From Hyphomicrobiales bacterium (GTDB taxonomy: Bacteria > Pseudomonadota > Alphaproteobacteria > Rhizobiales > CAJQND01), in the NCBI GenBank assembly GCA_028285595.1, contig JANQOW010000128.1:1-45652 (forward strand): a DNA stretch of 45,652 bases, written 5' to 3'. Of this stretch, positions 27,001 to 36,271 are shown piece after piece. Below the pieces are notes generated by a model, which did not search any database, was not told where the DNA came from, and saw only the letters and a program-made list of their open reading frames with translations. Positions within the stretch are counted from its first letter, which is position 1, and each line of letters begins with the position of its first letter. The position numbers and the translations under genes are program-made.

Positions 27001-28751
27001 CGCAAGGGGCAAAGCCTGGAGAAGGTGGCCAGTTGCCGGGTCACAAGGTGGACGCGACCATTGCCAAGGTGCGCCACTCCACCCCGGGCGTGGGGCTGAT
27101 CTCGCCGCCGCCGCACCATGACATCTATTCCATCGAGGATCTGGCTCAGCTCATCTACGACCTTAAAAACGTGAACCCGGACGGGGATGTGAGCGTGAAA
27201 CTGGTCTCCGAAGTGGGGGTCGGCACGGTGGCTGCAGGCGTTTCAAAGGCCCGGGCCGATCACGTGACCATTTCCGGCTTCGAAGGGGGCACCGGCGCCT
27301 CTCCCCTCACCTCGATCAAGCATGCGGGCAGTCCTTGGGAAATCGGGCTGGCTGAAACACACCAAACCCTGGTGCTCAACAACCTGCGCGGCCGCATCGC
27401 AGTGCAAGTGGACGGTGGTCTGAGGACCGGGCGCGACGTGGTGATCGGCGCACTGTTGGGCGCAGACGAGTTCGGCTTTGCCACCGCCCCGCTGATCGCG
27501 ACCGGCTGCATCATGATGCGCAAGTGCCATCTCAACACATGCCCGGTGGGCGTTGCCACCCAAGACCCCCAATTGCGCAAACGCTTCAAAGGCAAGCCGG
27601 AGCATGTGGTGAATTACTTCTTCTTCGTGGCGGAAGAAGTGCGCAGTCTGATGGCCGAAATGGGCTTCAGCACGTTCTCTGAGATGATCGGCCAATCGGA
27701 CATCTTGGACACCAAGGCGGCCACGGAACATTGGAAGTCAAAGGGTCTCGATTTTACGAACCTGTTCTTCAAGCCTGACGTGGGCGATGAGATTGCCACC
27801 TACAACTCCGACCGTCAGGACCACCCGATCCACGACATTCTGGACCGCAAGTTTATCGAAGCAGCAAAACCCGCCTTGGAGGATCGCAAGCCGGTGAAGG
27901 AAAGCTTTGAGATCGGCAACACCGACCGGACCGCCGGCGCTATGCTGTCCGGCGAAGTGGCCAAGCGCTATGGCCATAAGGGTCTGCCGGAAGACACGAT
28001 CTGGTTCTCGCTGAACGGGGTTGCCGGCCAGAGCTTTGGAGCCTGGGTCTCCCACGGGGTCACGCTCGATCTGATGGGCGAAGCCAATGACTATGTGGGC
28101 AAGGGCCTGTCGGGCGGCAAACTCATTGTGCGGCCGCCAGAAAAGAGCGGCATCAACCCGGATGAAAGCATGATTGTGGGCAACACCGTTCTGTATGGTG
28201 CCATTTCCGGGGAATGCTACTTCCGCGGCATAGGCGGCGAGCGCTTTGCCGTGCGCAACTCCGGCGCCATCGCCGTGGTTGAGGGCACAGGCGATCATGG
28301 CTGCGAATACATGACCGGCGGTATTGTGGTTGTGCTGGGCGAGACGGGCCGAAACTTTGCCGCCGGCATGTCCGGGGGCATCGCCTACGTGCTCGACGAA
28401 CAAGGTGATTTTGAGCAGCGCTGCAACTTGGCCATGGTGGACCTGGAACCCGTGGCTGAAGAAGCTGACCATAGTGAGGATCAGCACCAAAGCGGCGCGG
28501 ACCTGGAGCGCCACGGTCTTGTGGATGTTCGGACGGATATGACCCGCTTTGATGCAGAGCGCCTGCATCAGCTCATTGAGAATCAGGCACGGTATACCGG
28601 TTCGACACGGGCCAAGACGATCCTTGACGATTGGGACACTTACCTGCCGAAATTCGTAAAGGTGATGCCGGTGGAATTCCGCCGCGCCCTTGAGGAAATC
28701 CAGCAGGCGCAAACCGGCGAAATGAACATAGGTCTAAGGCGGGGACAGTAA
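24039..28751 (+). CDS. gltB: Glutamate synthase (NADPH) large subunit
   Basis: The 1570-residue protein is full length. Cys40 in [10 protein letters not shown] would be exposed after removal of a 39-residue propeptide and is the glutaminase nucleophile. The N-terminal amidotransferase domain (to about 430), the central domain, the FMN-binding synthase domain (about 870-1250, with [19 protein letters not shown] and [15 protein letters not shown]) and the C-terminal GXGXG beta-helix follow in order. The 3Fe-4S cysteines appear as C-x5-C-x4-C in [12 protein letters not shown]. It makes two glutamates from glutamine and 2-oxoglutarate, the GOGAT half of ammonium assimilation. The ribosome site GAGGAGGCGG is strong. 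gltD follows after five bases. Confidence 0.97.
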   Translation: MAEQIQPDQHSGSGTAVTRKPTGLPQPQGLYHPKNEHDACGVGMICNIKGVKSHSIVEDALSILCNLEHRGAVGADPKAGDGAGILLQLPHTFFAAEAEKLGHTLPEPEHYGVGHMFMPRNEDHCRAIEATYAEVAKEEGLEVLFWRDVPVDNSVLGETVKPAEPVQRQVFVARGPGIPDEVTFERKLFVMRKVVSNRLRERTPEAVPDYFPVSCSARTIVYKGLVLGPGLPGYYLDLQDERVESALALVHQRFSTNTFPSWPLAHPYRMICHNGEINTLRGNFNWMAARQATMASPIYGEDMQKLWPISYEGQSDSACFDNALELLTQGGYSLAHAMMMMIPEAWAGNPLMDEKRRAFYEYHASLMEPWDGPAAIAFTDGRAIGATLDRNGLRPCRFLETSDDRVLLASEMGVLDIPEEDIVRKWRLQPGKMLLIDLEQGRIISDEELKADLAKRHPYSEWLARSQIRLRDLPPVGRSAPRSNVSLLKRQQAFGYTQEDIKFLLTPMAHTGQEAVGSMGTDTPISALSSKSKILATYFKQLFAQVTNPPIDPIREELVMSLVSFIGPRPNLLDLKGTSSLKRLEVRQPIINNEGLEKLRAIGDIADNQFLTTTLDITYSVERGAGYMKTALDNLCDRAETSVAHGYNIIVLSDRLMGPDRVAIPSLLATSAVHHHLIRRGLRTSVGLVVETGEAREVHHFCTLAGYGAEAINPWLAFETLEDMLPQLEDTSLTAEEAAKRYIKAINKGILKVMSKMGISTYQSYCGAQIFDAVGLSSEFVEQYFTGTNTAVEGVGLEGIAEETVRRHADAFGLNPVLENSLEVGGEYAFRIRGENHSWTPESVADLQHAVRGELPEKYLNFAKTINEQSQQLMTLRGLFRIRDAKETGRKPIPLDQVEPAAEIVKRFATGAMSFGSISREAHTTLAIAMNRIGGKSNTGEGGEEVDRFKPMKNGDSMRSAIKQVASGRFGVTTEYLVNSDMMQIKMAQGAKPGEGGQLPGHKVDATIAKVRHSTPGVGLISPPPHHDIYSIEDLAQLIYDLKNVNPDGDVSVKLVSEVGVGTVAAGVSKARADHVTISGFEGGTGASPLTSIKHAGSPWEIGLAETHQTLVLNNLRGRIAVQVDGGLRTGRDVVIGALLGADEFGFATAPLIATGCIMMRKCHLNTCPVGVATQDPQLRKRFKGKPEHVVNYFFFVAEEVRSLMAEMGFSTFSEMIGQSDILDTKAATEHWKSKGLDFTNLFFKPDVGDEIATYNSDRQDHPIHDILDRKFIEAAKPALEDRKPVKESFEIGNTDRTAGAMLSGEVAKRYGHKGLPEDTIWFSLNGVAGQSFGAWVSHGVTLDLMGEANDYVGKGLSGGKLIVRPPEKSGINPDESMIVGNTVLYGAISGECYFRGIGGERFAVRNSGAIAVVEGTGDHGCEYMTGGIVVVLGETGRNFAAGMSGGIAYVLDEQGDFEQRCNLAMVDLEPVAEEADHSEDQHQSGADLERHGLVDVRTDMTRFDAERLHQLIENQARYTGSTRAKTILDDWDTYLPKFVKVMPVEFRRALEEIQQAQTGEMNIGLRRGQ

Positions 28752-28756
28752 GCACC

Positions 28757-30175
28757 ATGGGTAAGGTAACAGGCTTCATCGAGATTGAGCGCCAGGAGCG
28801 CACCTATAAGCCCGCAGCCGACAGGGTGCGCAACTATCGGGAGTTCATGATCCCGCTGGAAGACCGCGACGTGGAACGTCAGGCTGCCCGCTGCATGGAT
28901 TGCGGCATTCCCTATTGTCACAATGGGTGTCCGGTGAACAATCAGATCCCTGATTGGAACGATCTGGTGTTCAACAAAGACTGGGAAGAGGCCTCACGAA
29001 ACCTGCACTCAACCAATAACTTTCCTGAGTTCACAGGCCGCATTTGCCCGGCGCCCTGCGAAGCCTCCTGCACGCTGAACATTGAAGACATTCCCGTCAC
29101 GATCAAAACCATTGAGTGCGCGATCGTGGACAAAGCTTGGGAAAATGGCTGGATCGAACCAAAGCCGGCTGAAACCAAGACCGGTAAGAAGGTCGCGATC
29201 GTCGGCTCCGGCCCGGCCGGCCTTGCCGCCGCGCAGCAATTGGCCCGCGTGGGCCATGAGGTGCATCTTTACGAAAAGCACGCCAAGCCGGGTGGCCTGC
29301 TGCGCTATGGCATTCCTGACTTCAAAATGGAAAAGCACCTGATCGATCGGCGCGTGCAGCAAATGGAAGCCGAAGGGGTGAAGTTCCACTGCGGGGTGCA
29401 TGTGGGCCAGGACATAACGGCCAAACAACTTGAAGAGAACCATGACGCGGTGCTGCTCACCGGCGGTTCAGAAGCGCCGCGGGACCTGCCGGTGCCGGGC
29501 CGCGAACTTGACGGCGTGCATTTCGCCATGAACTTTCTGCCCCAGCAGAACCGCCGCGTCTCGGGGGAGCCGTTTGATGAAACAGGGTCCATCAGCGCGG
29601 CCGGCAAACACGTGATTGTCATTGGTGGCGGCGACACGGGCTCGGACTGCATTGGCACGTCCTTCCGCCAGGGCGCGCTTTCGGTAACGCAACTGGAAAT
29701 CATGCCGGTTCCACCGGAGAAAGAAAACAAAGACCTCACCTGGCCGCACTGGCCGCTGAAGTTCCGCACCTCCTCCAGCCAAGACGAAGGCGCGGAGCGG
29801 GATTTCTCGGTGATGACCCAGTCCATCGAAGGGGAAGACGGACAGGTGACCGCCATTAACTGCGTGCGGGTTGATGAGAACATGAAGCCCGTCAAGGGCA
29901 GTGAGTTCGAGCTGCGCGCCGATCTGGTTTTGCTCGCCATGGGGTTCGTGCATCCGGTGCATGGCGGCATGGTCGAAGAATTGGGCCTTGAGCTGGATGG
30001 CCGCGGGAATGTTCTGGCAGATCAGTTGGCCTACCAAACGTCCCGGGAAAAGATCTTTTCTGCCGGCGATATGCGCCGCGGCCAATCGCTGGTGGTTTGG
30101 GCGATCCGTGAAGGGCGGCAAGCCGCGCACGCCGTGGATGCCTTCCTCATGGGGTCAACAGAACTGCCTCGGTAA
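28757..30175 (+). CDS. gltD: Glutamate synthase small (beta) subunit
   Basis: The 472-residue protein has the N-terminal 4Fe-4S cysteines ([15 protein letters not shown] and CPAPCEASC) and then two dinucleotide-binding motifs: [18 protein letters not shown] for FAD and [15 protein letters not shown] for NADPH. It oxidises NADPH and passes electrons through its clusters to the FMN of GltB in the cytoplasm. It follows gltB by five bases, as in most Proteobacteria, and ends eight bases before the convergent DUF459 gene. Length and motifs are typical and nothing is missing. Confidence 0.97.
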   Translation: MGKVTGFIEIERQERTYKPAADRVRNYREFMIPLEDRDVERQAARCMDCGIPYCHNGCPVNNQIPDWNDLVFNKDWEEASRNLHSTNNFPEFTGRICPAPCEASCTLNIEDIPVTIKTIECAIVDKAWENGWIEPKPAETKTGKKVAIVGSGPAGLAAAQQLARVGHEVHLYEKHAKPGGLLRYGIPDFKMEKHLIDRRVQQMEAEGVKFHCGVHVGQDITAKQLEENHDAVLLTGGSEAPRDLPVPGRELDGVHFAMNFLPQQNRRVSGEPFDETGSISAAGKHVIVIGGGDTGSDCIGTSFRQGALSVTQLEIMPVPPEKENKDLTWPHWPLKFRTSSSQDEGAERDFSVMTQSIEGEDGQVTAINCVRVDENMKPVKGSEFELRADLVLLAMGFVHPVHGGMVEELGLELDGRGNVLADQLAYQTSREKIFSAGDMRRGQSLVVWAIREGRQAAHAVDAFLMGSTELPR

Positions 30176-30183
30176 CCGGCTGT

Positions 30184-31317
30184 CTAGCTTCTTGGCCAGG
30201 AATGATCGTCCGCCCGGTTCTTTACAGGATCGGGCAATATGCCCTGTCGGAACGCCGCTCCGGCAGGCGTGTTCGGCGCTGTGTTTTGCCGAACGGCCTC
30301 AAAGGCTTGCCCCACGTCCTCAATCACCGGCTGATAGGATGTCCGGCTCGGAAGCGATGGGCTTCCAGGGGCAGAGCGGCCAGCCAATGTTGTCTGTTCC
30401 GGCGCCGTTATGGCGAGGGGTTCCAGCTCTGATTCCTGACCAAATGTGGGGAACACAGGGGCACTTTCATCGGGACCCGGCGTCTCCACCTCACCAGCGC
30501 TGCCGTCGTCGACCGTGACGGCAACTACCGTCTCCACTCGCTCTGGAGCCACGTTTTTGCCGGCATCTTCCACATCCTTGCGCACCACATCCAGAATGAT
30601 GGATGCCAGCTTGTTGTTGCCTCGCTTATAAAAGTGGATGCCGTCTTTGGCGCGCAGCCTGCGCACTGCGCCGGTGATGTCGGGACCTTGCCAGACGAAC
30701 TCGTCCTTTTCGTTGGTAAAGGCCTTGCGCACCGGAATGTAACGGATGCCCAGTTTCTCAGCCTGCTCACGCTGGATGTTACTGATGAACTTCGCTGCCC
30801 GGTCATAGGCGGGCTGGGCCATGGGCGGCAAGCCGGCCACATAAACCGCCGTGCCCGCATCCTTCAACTGGCCGAAGAACTTGTCCAAGGTCTGCCGGTA
30901 GGAGGTCAGCCATTCCTCTGAGCCGAATTGGAACGTACCGCTCTCAGCCCGGAAATTCTGCCGGTCGTTGGCTCCGAGCATGACGATTGCAATATCGATG
31001 TTTTGAGAGGTGACCAGCTTCTCAATGGCGCTGTTCCAGTCATACCGGTCCGGGCGCGCAAAGCCGGATTCTTCCTTGTAGCGGCCTTTGAAGTTGAGCT
31101 CGCGATTTCCCTGCGAGATGCGGCGCAGACCCGCCCACATGCCGGCGGCGATCGAATCCCCCAGGACAAAGATCTCGTACTTTGGCTTCTTGGTTTTGAT
31201 GTAACTGTAGGCCTCTTGAGGCTTAAGCGTATCTGCCTTCTGTGCCCAAGAAGAGGTTGCCGCCAGGCTTGCGAACAGCGCGCTCAGCGCAAGGAGAGCT
31301 ATGGACCTGATACTCAT
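30184..31317 (-). CDS. Exported DUF459 SGNH-hydrolase-family protein
   Basis: The 377-residue protein starts with a signal peptide ([20 protein letters not shown], cleavage after SSWA). It has SGNH motifs: [11 protein letters not shown] (block I Ser), a Gly/Asn block LGANDRQNF, and the C-terminal Asp-x-x-His in [13 protein letters not shown]459 proteins are periplasmic and are thought to act on cell-envelope esters, perhaps peptidoglycan or glycan O-acetyl groups. The C-terminal 120 residues are proline/acid-rich and low in complexity. I chose ATG 31317 at the signal peptide; an in-frame start at 31353 exists. It lies 40 bases downstream of the transglycosylase gene on the same strand, so a shared cell-wall role is likely. 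Confidence 0.83.
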   Translation of the reverse strand: MSIRSIALLALSALFASLAATSSWAQKADTLKPQEAYSYIKTKKPKYEIFVLGDSIAAGMWAGLRRISQGNRELNFKGRYKEESGFARPDRYDWNSAIEKLVTSQNIDIAIVMLGANDRQNFRAESGTFQFGSEEWLTSYRQTLDKFFGQLKDAGTAVYVAGLPPMAQPAYDRAAKFISNIQREQAEKLGIRYIPVRKAFTNEKDEFVWQGPDITGAVRRLRAKDGIHFYKRGNNKLASIILDVVRKDVEDAGKNVAPERVETVVAVTVDDGSAGEVETPGPDESAPVFPTFGQESELEPLAITAPEQTTLAGRSAPGSPSLPSRTSYQPVIEDVGQAFEAVRQNTAPNTPAGAAFRQGILPDPVKNRADDHSWPRS

Positions 31318-31357
31318 GGCCCCGTTCTTCTCACAAGATCGTGCCGATCTCAAGACA

Positions 31358-32605
31358 TCAGGCGCCGGACTTCAGCCGATTGAGAAGTTCCACAGACGGA
31401 TAAGCGTCTGGTTTCAGACCCTTAGAGCGTTGAAACTTGCGGATTGCCTTTTCCGTTTCCCGGCCCACAGCGCCATCAATCTCGCCTGAGTACAAGCCAA
31501 GCTTGGTGAGATAGATCTGCAGTTCCTTGCGTCCCGCCAGCATCAGAGGCGTGCCGGATCTGGGCCATTTGGCGCGGAACTCCGGCTTTCCGATGATCCG
31601 GTCGCCCAGATAAGAGACGGCCAGCGCATATTTGTCTGAATTGTTGTAGCGCATGATTGTGCGGAAGTTCCGGTAGACCAGGAAGGCCGGCCCCCGGCGC
31701 CCGGACGGCAACAACAGCCACGCCCCGCGCCGTGTGGAGCGGAACTTTCCGCCGCCGATCGGCTTTACACCCAGCTTGGCCCACTCGGACACGCGGCGGG
31801 GCTTGCGCTTCTTGATCCCGGCGCGGCGGGTATTGAAGTTGCGCGGGATTTTGACTTCCTCGCCCCAAGGCTCGCCTTTGCGCCAGCCGGAAACCTTTAA
31901 GTAACGCGCGGTTGAGGCAAGCGCGTCCGGCACAGAGTTCCAGATGTCCCGAGTGCCGTCGCCTGTCCAGTCCACCGCATATGCGTTGTAGGTGGTGGGA
32001 ATGAACTGGGTGTGCCCCATCGCGCCGGCCCAAGACCCTGTGAACTGGGAGAGAGGAATGTCCCTGCGCTGCAGAATTTTCAGCGCTGCAATAAGCTGCT
32101 GGCGGCCAAAGCGCTTGCGCTTGCCGGTGTAACCCAATGTGGCCAGCGACTGGATCACGGGCAGATCGCCCTTGCGCGCGCCGTAGCGGCTCTCCAAGCC
32201 CCAGATCGCCACAATGTAACGCTTCGGCACGCCATAGCGGGCCTCCAGCTTGTCGAGCAGTGCTCTGCGCGCGGCATAGTTCTTCTTGCCGTTGGCGATA
32301 CGAACGTCTGAAACCGTCTTGTCGAGATAGGCCCACGCGGTCAGCTTAAACTCTGGCTGAAAGGCGGCTAATTTCAGTACTTCCGGGTTTGGCTTCAGGT
32401 TCTTAAACGCCCTGTCCACCACCGCGCGGGACACCCCGCTCCGAATGGCGCGCGTGCGCATGGATTTCAGGTAGCGCGCAAAAGACGCTTTGTTGTAGCT
32501 CCAACCCTCAGCTTTCGCAGGAGATGGCGCAGCAGCACCGATCACCCCTGCCCAAACGAGAACAAAGGCAAATATTGAGAGTATTTCGCTGCGAATCTTC
32601 AGCAT
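31358..32605 (-). CDS. MltB-type lytic murein transglycosylase with peptidoglycan-binding domain
   Basis: The 415-residue protein has a signal peptide (to about AKA, residue 32), an SLT_2/MltB catalytic domain and a C-terminal PG_binding_1 domain (about 350-415, [20 protein letters not shown] and [11 protein letters not shown]). The catalytic glutamate is E138 in IWGLESRYG, followed by [13 protein letters not shown]. It cleaves peptidoglycan with formation of 1,6-anhydroMurNAc in the periplasm. No lipobox cysteine is seen, so it is probably soluble. It is followed by the DUF459 gene. This two-domain form is common in alphaproteobacteria. Confidence 0.9.
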   Translation of the reverse strand: MLKIRSEILSIFAFVLVWAGVIGAAAPSPAKAEGWSYNKASFARYLKSMRTRAIRSGVSRAVVDRAFKNLKPNPEVLKLAAFQPEFKLTAWAYLDKTVSDVRIANGKKNYAARRALLDKLEARYGVPKRYIVAIWGLESRYGARKGDLPVIQSLATLGYTGKRKRFGRQQLIAALKILQRRDIPLSQFTGSWAGAMGHTQFIPTTYNAYAVDWTGDGTRDIWNSVPDALASTARYLKVSGWRKGEPWGEEVKIPRNFNTRRAGIKKRKPRRVSEWAKLGVKPIGGGKFRSTRRGAWLLLPSGRRGPAFLVYRNFRTIMRYNNSDKYALAVSYLGDRIIGKPEFRAKWPRSGTPLMLAGRKELQIYLTKLGLYSGEIDGAVGRETEKAIRKFQRSKGLKPDAYPSVELLNRLKSGA

Positions 32606-32692
32606 GGACGTCTCGCTAGAGTGATAATGAGAAGATTTTTGGGCACATGCCAGAGGTCACCGATCAAATTTCACCAAAAAATTGGGGAAAAC

Positions 32693-33688
32693 TTACTCTG
32701 CGGCATCGACCCGGGCGTTCAAAATCTTCTCCCAATCATAGGCGGTTTGCACAATCACATCCAAATCATCATGTTTTGGCGTCCAGCCCAGAACACTCCG
32801 GGCTTTATCGGCAACAGACACCAACTCCGGCGGATCACCGGCGCGCCGGTCGGCATCCACCACATTGATTTTCTGGTCCAGAACCCGTTCAACTGCGGCA
32901 ATGGCTTCCAAAACGGTGCAGCCATGACCATAGCCGCAATTGAAGACACCGCTCTCGCCGCCGTCACGCAGATAGCTTAGAGCCGCCAGGTGAGCGCCAA
33001 TCAGATCGGAGACGTGGATGTAGTCGCGGATGCACGTGCCGTCGCGGGTCTCATAGTCGCGGCCGAAAATCTTCATGTGGTCACTGATGCCCAGAGCCGT
33101 GCGCATGAGCGCCTTCAGCAAGTGGGTCGCGGCCGGGTTTGACTGGCCGGAACGGCCTTCAGGATCGGCGCCCGCCACGTTGAAATAGCGCAACGCCACA
33201 TAGTTGAAATCATGGGCAAAGGCGGTGTCGCGGAGCATCCACTCGGTCATCAGCTTGGAGGCACCATAAGGAGAGATGGGGTCCGTAGGTGTCTCTTCCG
33301 TAACCGGGCTCACGGCGGGCGTGCCGTAAACAGCGGCCGTGGATGAGAAGATCATGTTCTTCACGCCCGTTTCCACGCAGCATTCGATCAAGCTGCGCGA
33401 GTTGACGGTGTTGTTGTGATAGTAGCCGAGCGGATCAGACACCGATTCAGGGACCACGATGGAACCGGCAAAATGAACCATGGCATCCACATCATGGCGC
33501 TCAATAACCTGACGAACGGCGCCTTTATCGCCCACATCTGCTTCAATGAACGAGACTTGTTCTGGGACGGCCCACCGGTAGCCGGTGGTGAGATTGTCGA
33601 TCACGCACACATCCTGACCGGCGTCCAAAAGCGCCAGCACCATGTGGCTGCCAATATAGCCGGCCCCGCCAGTTACCAATACGCTCAT
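32693..33688 (-). CDS. galE: UDP-glucose 4-epimerase
   Basis: The 331-residue protein has the NAD motif TGGAGYIGSHMVLALLDAG, the GalE segment HFAGSIVVPESVSDP, the serine/threonine strand FSSTAAVYG and the catalytic YGASK (YxxxK). These are complete and typical. It interconverts UDP-glucose and UDP-galactose. It is divergent from galU with 167 bases between, so the two sugar-nucleotide genes probably share a control region. Its products can feed the polysaccharide locus at 11-24 kb. Confidence 0.95.
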   Translation of the reverse strand: MSVLVTGGAGYIGSHMVLALLDAGQDVCVIDNLTTGYRWAVPEQVSFIEADVGDKGAVRQVIERHDVDAMVHFAGSIVVPESVSDPLGYYHNNTVNSRSLIECCVETGVKNMIFSSTAAVYGTPAVSPVTEETPTDPISPYGASKLMTEWMLRDTAFAHDFNYVALRYFNVAGADPEGRSGQSNPAATHLLKALMRTALGISDHMKIFGRDYETRDGTCIRDYIHVSDLIGAHLAALSYLRDGGESGVFNCGYGHGCTVLEAIAAVERVLDQKINVVDADRRAGDPPELVSVADKARSVLGWTPKHDDLDVIVQTAYDWEKILNARVDAAE

Positions 33689-33855
33689 GTCTTCAACCTG
33701 TCCTTTTTTGGGTTCAGATTACGGGCCCTTAACCCCCTCAGGCGTAATAACATCTTCATCCAGTTGGTCTTAGGTGTGGTCTGTTTACAATTGGTTAACC
33801 CACTGTTTCAGAATTGCATGACCAGACTTGGACAGCGCACGTTAAGGAGTGGCCC
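33689..33855. promoter_or_regulatory. Divergent galE-galU control region
   Basis: The 167 bases hold the start regions of both genes. On the plus strand an AT-rich stretch (CTGTTTACAATTGGTTAACC, about 33780-33799) is a promoter candidate for galU, followed by the ribosome site AAGGAG at 33844-33849. TTAACC half-sites occur twice, but no full CtrA-type site (TTAA-N7-TTAA) is present. Confidence 0.4.
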
Positions 33856-34737
33856 ATGCCCCGACCGATTAAAACCGCCGTCTTCCCTGTCGCCGGCCTC
33901 GGCACCCGTTTTTTACCCGCCACAAAGGCGATGCCCAAGGAAATGCTCACCATTGTTGACCGCCCGGTGATCCAGGTGGCCGTGGATGAGGCCAGAGAGG
34001 CCGGTGTCGAGCACTTCGTGTTTGTAACCGGGCGCAACAAGGGCGTTATTGAGGATCACTTCGACAAACAGTTTGAACTGGAAGAAACCTTGGCCGCCCG
34101 CGGCAAGACCGAGCAACTGGACATCCTCGCCAGTGACTTGCCCCAAGCGGGTCAGGCCAGCTTCACGCGCCAGCAAGAACCCTTGGGGCTGGGTCATGCG
34201 GTTTGGTGTGCCCGCAAGCTGGTGGGTGATGAACCCTTTGCGCTCGTGCTGCCGGACATGTTGATGAAGGGCACGCCAGGCTGTTTGTCTCAAATGACGA
34301 AGACGTATGAGGAGCGGGGCGGCAACATTATCGCCGTTGAGGAAGTGCCGGAAGACCAGGTGTCCAGCTATGGCATTGTCGGCGTGGGTGACGCCCTGTC
34401 CGATACCTCCTTCACCATCACCAAGATGGTGGAGAAGCCGGCCCGTGAAGACGCCCCGTCCAATTACATCATCTCCGGGCGCTACATCCTGCAGCCTGAA
34501 GTGTTTGCTGAAATCGAGGCTCAGGAGCCCGGAGCCGGCGGGGAAATCCAGATCACCGATGCCATGATCCGCCTGATGGCGCGTCAGGACTTTTACGGCG
34601 TGAAGTTTGACGGAACCACATATGACTGCGGAAACAAGGTTGGTTTCCTCATGGCCAATGTGGCGTATGGCCTCGACCGGCCGGACATAGAGCCGGAGTT
34701 TCGCCAAGCTCTGAGCGAGCTCCTAGGCGCCGGCTAG
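33856..34737 (+). CDS. galU: UTP-glucose-1-phosphate uridylyltransferase
   Basis: The 293-residue protein begins with the nucleotidyltransferase signature FPVAGLGTRFLPATKAMPKE and contains EKPARED, the usual substrate-binding segment (EKP), and GRYILQPEVF. It makes UDP-glucose from UTP and glucose-1-phosphate, the entry point for UDP-galactose, UDP-glucuronate and thus UDP-xylose. I chose ATG 33856, which has AAGGAG 6 bases upstream; an in-frame start at 33814 lacks one. Its stop overlaps that of the convergent HD-domain gene by four bases. Confidence 0.95.
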   Translation: MPRPIKTAVFPVAGLGTRFLPATKAMPKEMLTIVDRPVIQVAVDEAREAGVEHFVFVTGRNKGVIEDHFDKQFELEETLAARGKTEQLDILASDLPQAGQASFTRQQEPLGLGHAVWCARKLVGDEPFALVLPDMLMKGTPGCLSQMTKTYEERGGNIIAVEEVPEDQVSSYGIVGVGDALSDTSFTITKMVEKPAREDAPSNYIISGRYILQPEVFAEIEAQEPGAGGEIQITDAMIRLMARQDFYGVKFDGTTYDCGNKVGFLMANVAYGLDRPDIEPEFRQALSELLGAG

Positions 34738-35297
34738 TCCTTCACACACTGGCTCACGTAAGCCATGTAGTGATCGACGGGCTCGGTCTGCATTTCAGGA
34801 TCCTTGCCGGTATCGTCCCAGATTCTAAGACGCACCGCGTCCCGAGCATAGGGCTGCGCGATAAAGGCGTCCGCCTCGGCCTGATCCATCGGCCCCCCTT
34901 GTATCCTCAGGCTGTGAACCGAAGCAGGGGAAAGTTTGGCGAAATAGTCCGGGTCCGTAGCGCAAAGGTAGCGCTTGGCATCCACGTGCATGCGCACCGG
35001 CTCGGTGACTTCCGGTCCGAAATGGGTCTTCAGATAAGCCTCGCCAAGGTTTTCGTGGAACCGGTCTTCATCATTCTTCAGGGCCTCTTCAAAGTCCTTT
35101 TCCAGAAGATGGCCGATATCATGCAGCAGCGCGGCGGCTATAAGCGATGCCGGAGCATTTTCTGCTTCGGCCAGGGCTGCACATTGCAGGGCATGCTGGC
35201 GCTGGGTCACGGCCTCTGAGCCGTAAAGGTCAGACCCCTTCTTATCGATCATCTGTTCAATTTCTGCGATTACGCCCACACCCGCCTCCCGCATCAT
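34734..35297 (-). CDS. PhnZ-like HD-domain (mixed-valent diiron) oxygenase
   Basis: The 187-residue protein matches the PhnZ/TmpB-type organophosphonate oxygenases. It has Y25 and E28 in LYGSEAVTQRQH, then H35, the HD pair H59-D60 in LLHDIGHLL, H81 in RFHENLG, H104 in VRMHVDAKRYL and D161 in IWDDTGK. This is the full ligand set, with Y and E in the positions known for substrate binding in PhnZ. PhnZ splits 2-amino-1-hydroxyethylphosphonate to glycine and phosphate. The partner PhnY hydroxylase is not in this window, so the substrate is uncertain. ATG 35297 (or 35294) is preferred over a TTG at 35357. The gene is divergent from the dehalogenase gene by 89 bases. Confidence 0.8.
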   Translation of the reverse strand: MMREAGVGVIAEIEQMIDKKGSDLYGSEAVTQRQHALQCAALAEAENAPASLIAAALLHDIGHLLEKDFEEALKNDEDRFHENLGEAYLKTHFGPEVTEPVRMHVDAKRYLCATDPDYFAKLSPASVHSLRIQGGPMDQAEADAFIAQPYARDAVRLRIWDDTGKDPEMQTEPVDHYMAYVSQCVKD

Positions 35298-35386
35298 GTT
35301 CAAAATCGTGTCGCTCGGCGCCGAAACTATCGCAGAATTATGACGAGTCAAATGCAAAACATCCTATTTTTGTTATAAGTGGGCCT
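35298..35386. promoter_or_regulatory. Divergent promoter region between HD oxygenase and dehalogenase genes
   Basis: This 89-base AT-richer stretch contains TATTTTTGTTATAAG (about 35364-35378), which includes a TATAAG -10-like element for the dehalogenase gene. It separates two divergent starts and likely carries both promoters. Confidence 0.4.
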
Positions 35387-36271
35387 ATGATTTTTGACGG
35401 GTTTGAGCTTGAGTTCAGAGAGGTGCCAAGAGGCCGCCTGCGTGTGCGCCGTGGCGGTACAGGGCCGGCGCTGCTGCTGCTTCACGGCAACCCTCAGACC
35501 CATGCCATGTGGCATGCCGTGGCGCCTGTTTTGGCAGAGAGCTACACGGTGATCTGCCCCGACCTGCCGGGCTACGGCGGCTCGTTCAAGCCGCCGGCCA
35601 GTGCCGATCACGCGGCCTATTCAAAACGAGCCATGGCCGCCGACATGGCCGCACTGATGGAGAGCCTTGGTCACACGGAGTACGTGGTGGCTGCGCATGA
35701 CCGCGGCGCGCGCGTCGCACACCGACTGGCGCTTGATTTCGCACCCCATGTGCGGGCGCTTGCCCTTTTGGACATCGTGCCGACGCTGGAACACTTTGAG
35801 CGCGCGGATATGGCCTTTGCCATGGGCTACTACCATTGGTTCTGGTTGGCGCAGCCTCATCCGTTTCCTGAACGCCTGATCAACGCCGCGCCCGAAGACT
35901 GGTTCAGGGCCCACACCTCGCGCGAGCCCAAAGACGACAGCTTCTTCCACCCAGAGGCTCTGGCCGACTATCTGGACGCGGTGCGCACGCCGGAGATGAT
36001 CACCGGGATGTGTGAAGACTACAGAGCCGCCGCAACCATAGACCTGGTTCACGACCGGGCCAGCCGGTCCGCACAGGATAAGATCGTCTGCCCGGTGCTC
36101 GTGTTGTGGGGCGCCAATGGCAAGATTGAGCAGTGGTATGATCCGCTGGCGGTCTGGGCCCCCTACTGCACCCACGCGCCTCAAGGCACCGCCCTTCAGA
36201 CCGGTCATTACCTTGCCGAAGAAGACCCTGACGGCGTGGTGGATCAGCTTACTCGCGCATGGCCAGTTTAA
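35387..36271 (+). CDS. Fluoroacetate/haloacetate dehalogenase family alpha/beta hydrolase
   Basis: The 294-residue protein aligns with the fluoroacetate dehalogenases such as that of Rhodopseudomonas palustris. The nucleophile Asp105 and carboxylate-binding Arg106 and Arg109 lie in AAHDRGARV. The halide-pocket residues are H150 and W151 in YYHWFW and Y212 in CEDYRA. Asp129 in LLDIVPT and His274 in TGHYLAEE complete the triad. The order and spacing match the family's D110/R111/R114/H155/W156/Y219/H280. It should hydrolyse short 2-haloacids, possibly fluoroacetate, to glycolate. ATG 35387 begins at the domain; further upstream starts lie inside the divergent gene. Its 3' end overlaps the convergent DUF255 gene by 23 bases. 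Confidence 0.85.
   Translation: MIFDGFELEFREVPRGRLRVRRGGTGPALLLLHGNPQTHAMWHAVAPVLAESYTVICPDLPGYGGSFKPPASADHAAYSKRAMAADMAALMESLGHTEYVVAAHDRGARVAHRLALDFAPHVRALALLDIVPTLEHFERADMAFAMGYYHWFWLAQPHPFPERLINAAPEDWFRAHTSREPKDDSFFHPEALADYLDAVRTPEMITGMCEDYRAAATIDLVHDRASRSAQDKIVCPVLVLWGANGKIEQWYDPLAVWAPYCTHAPQGTALQTGHYLAEEDPDGVVDQLTRAWPV

Noticed and set aside
33689..33855. TTAACC sequences between galE and galU as CtrA sites.
   Set aside because: Only half-sites occur; the second TTAA at the correct seven-base spacing is missing.
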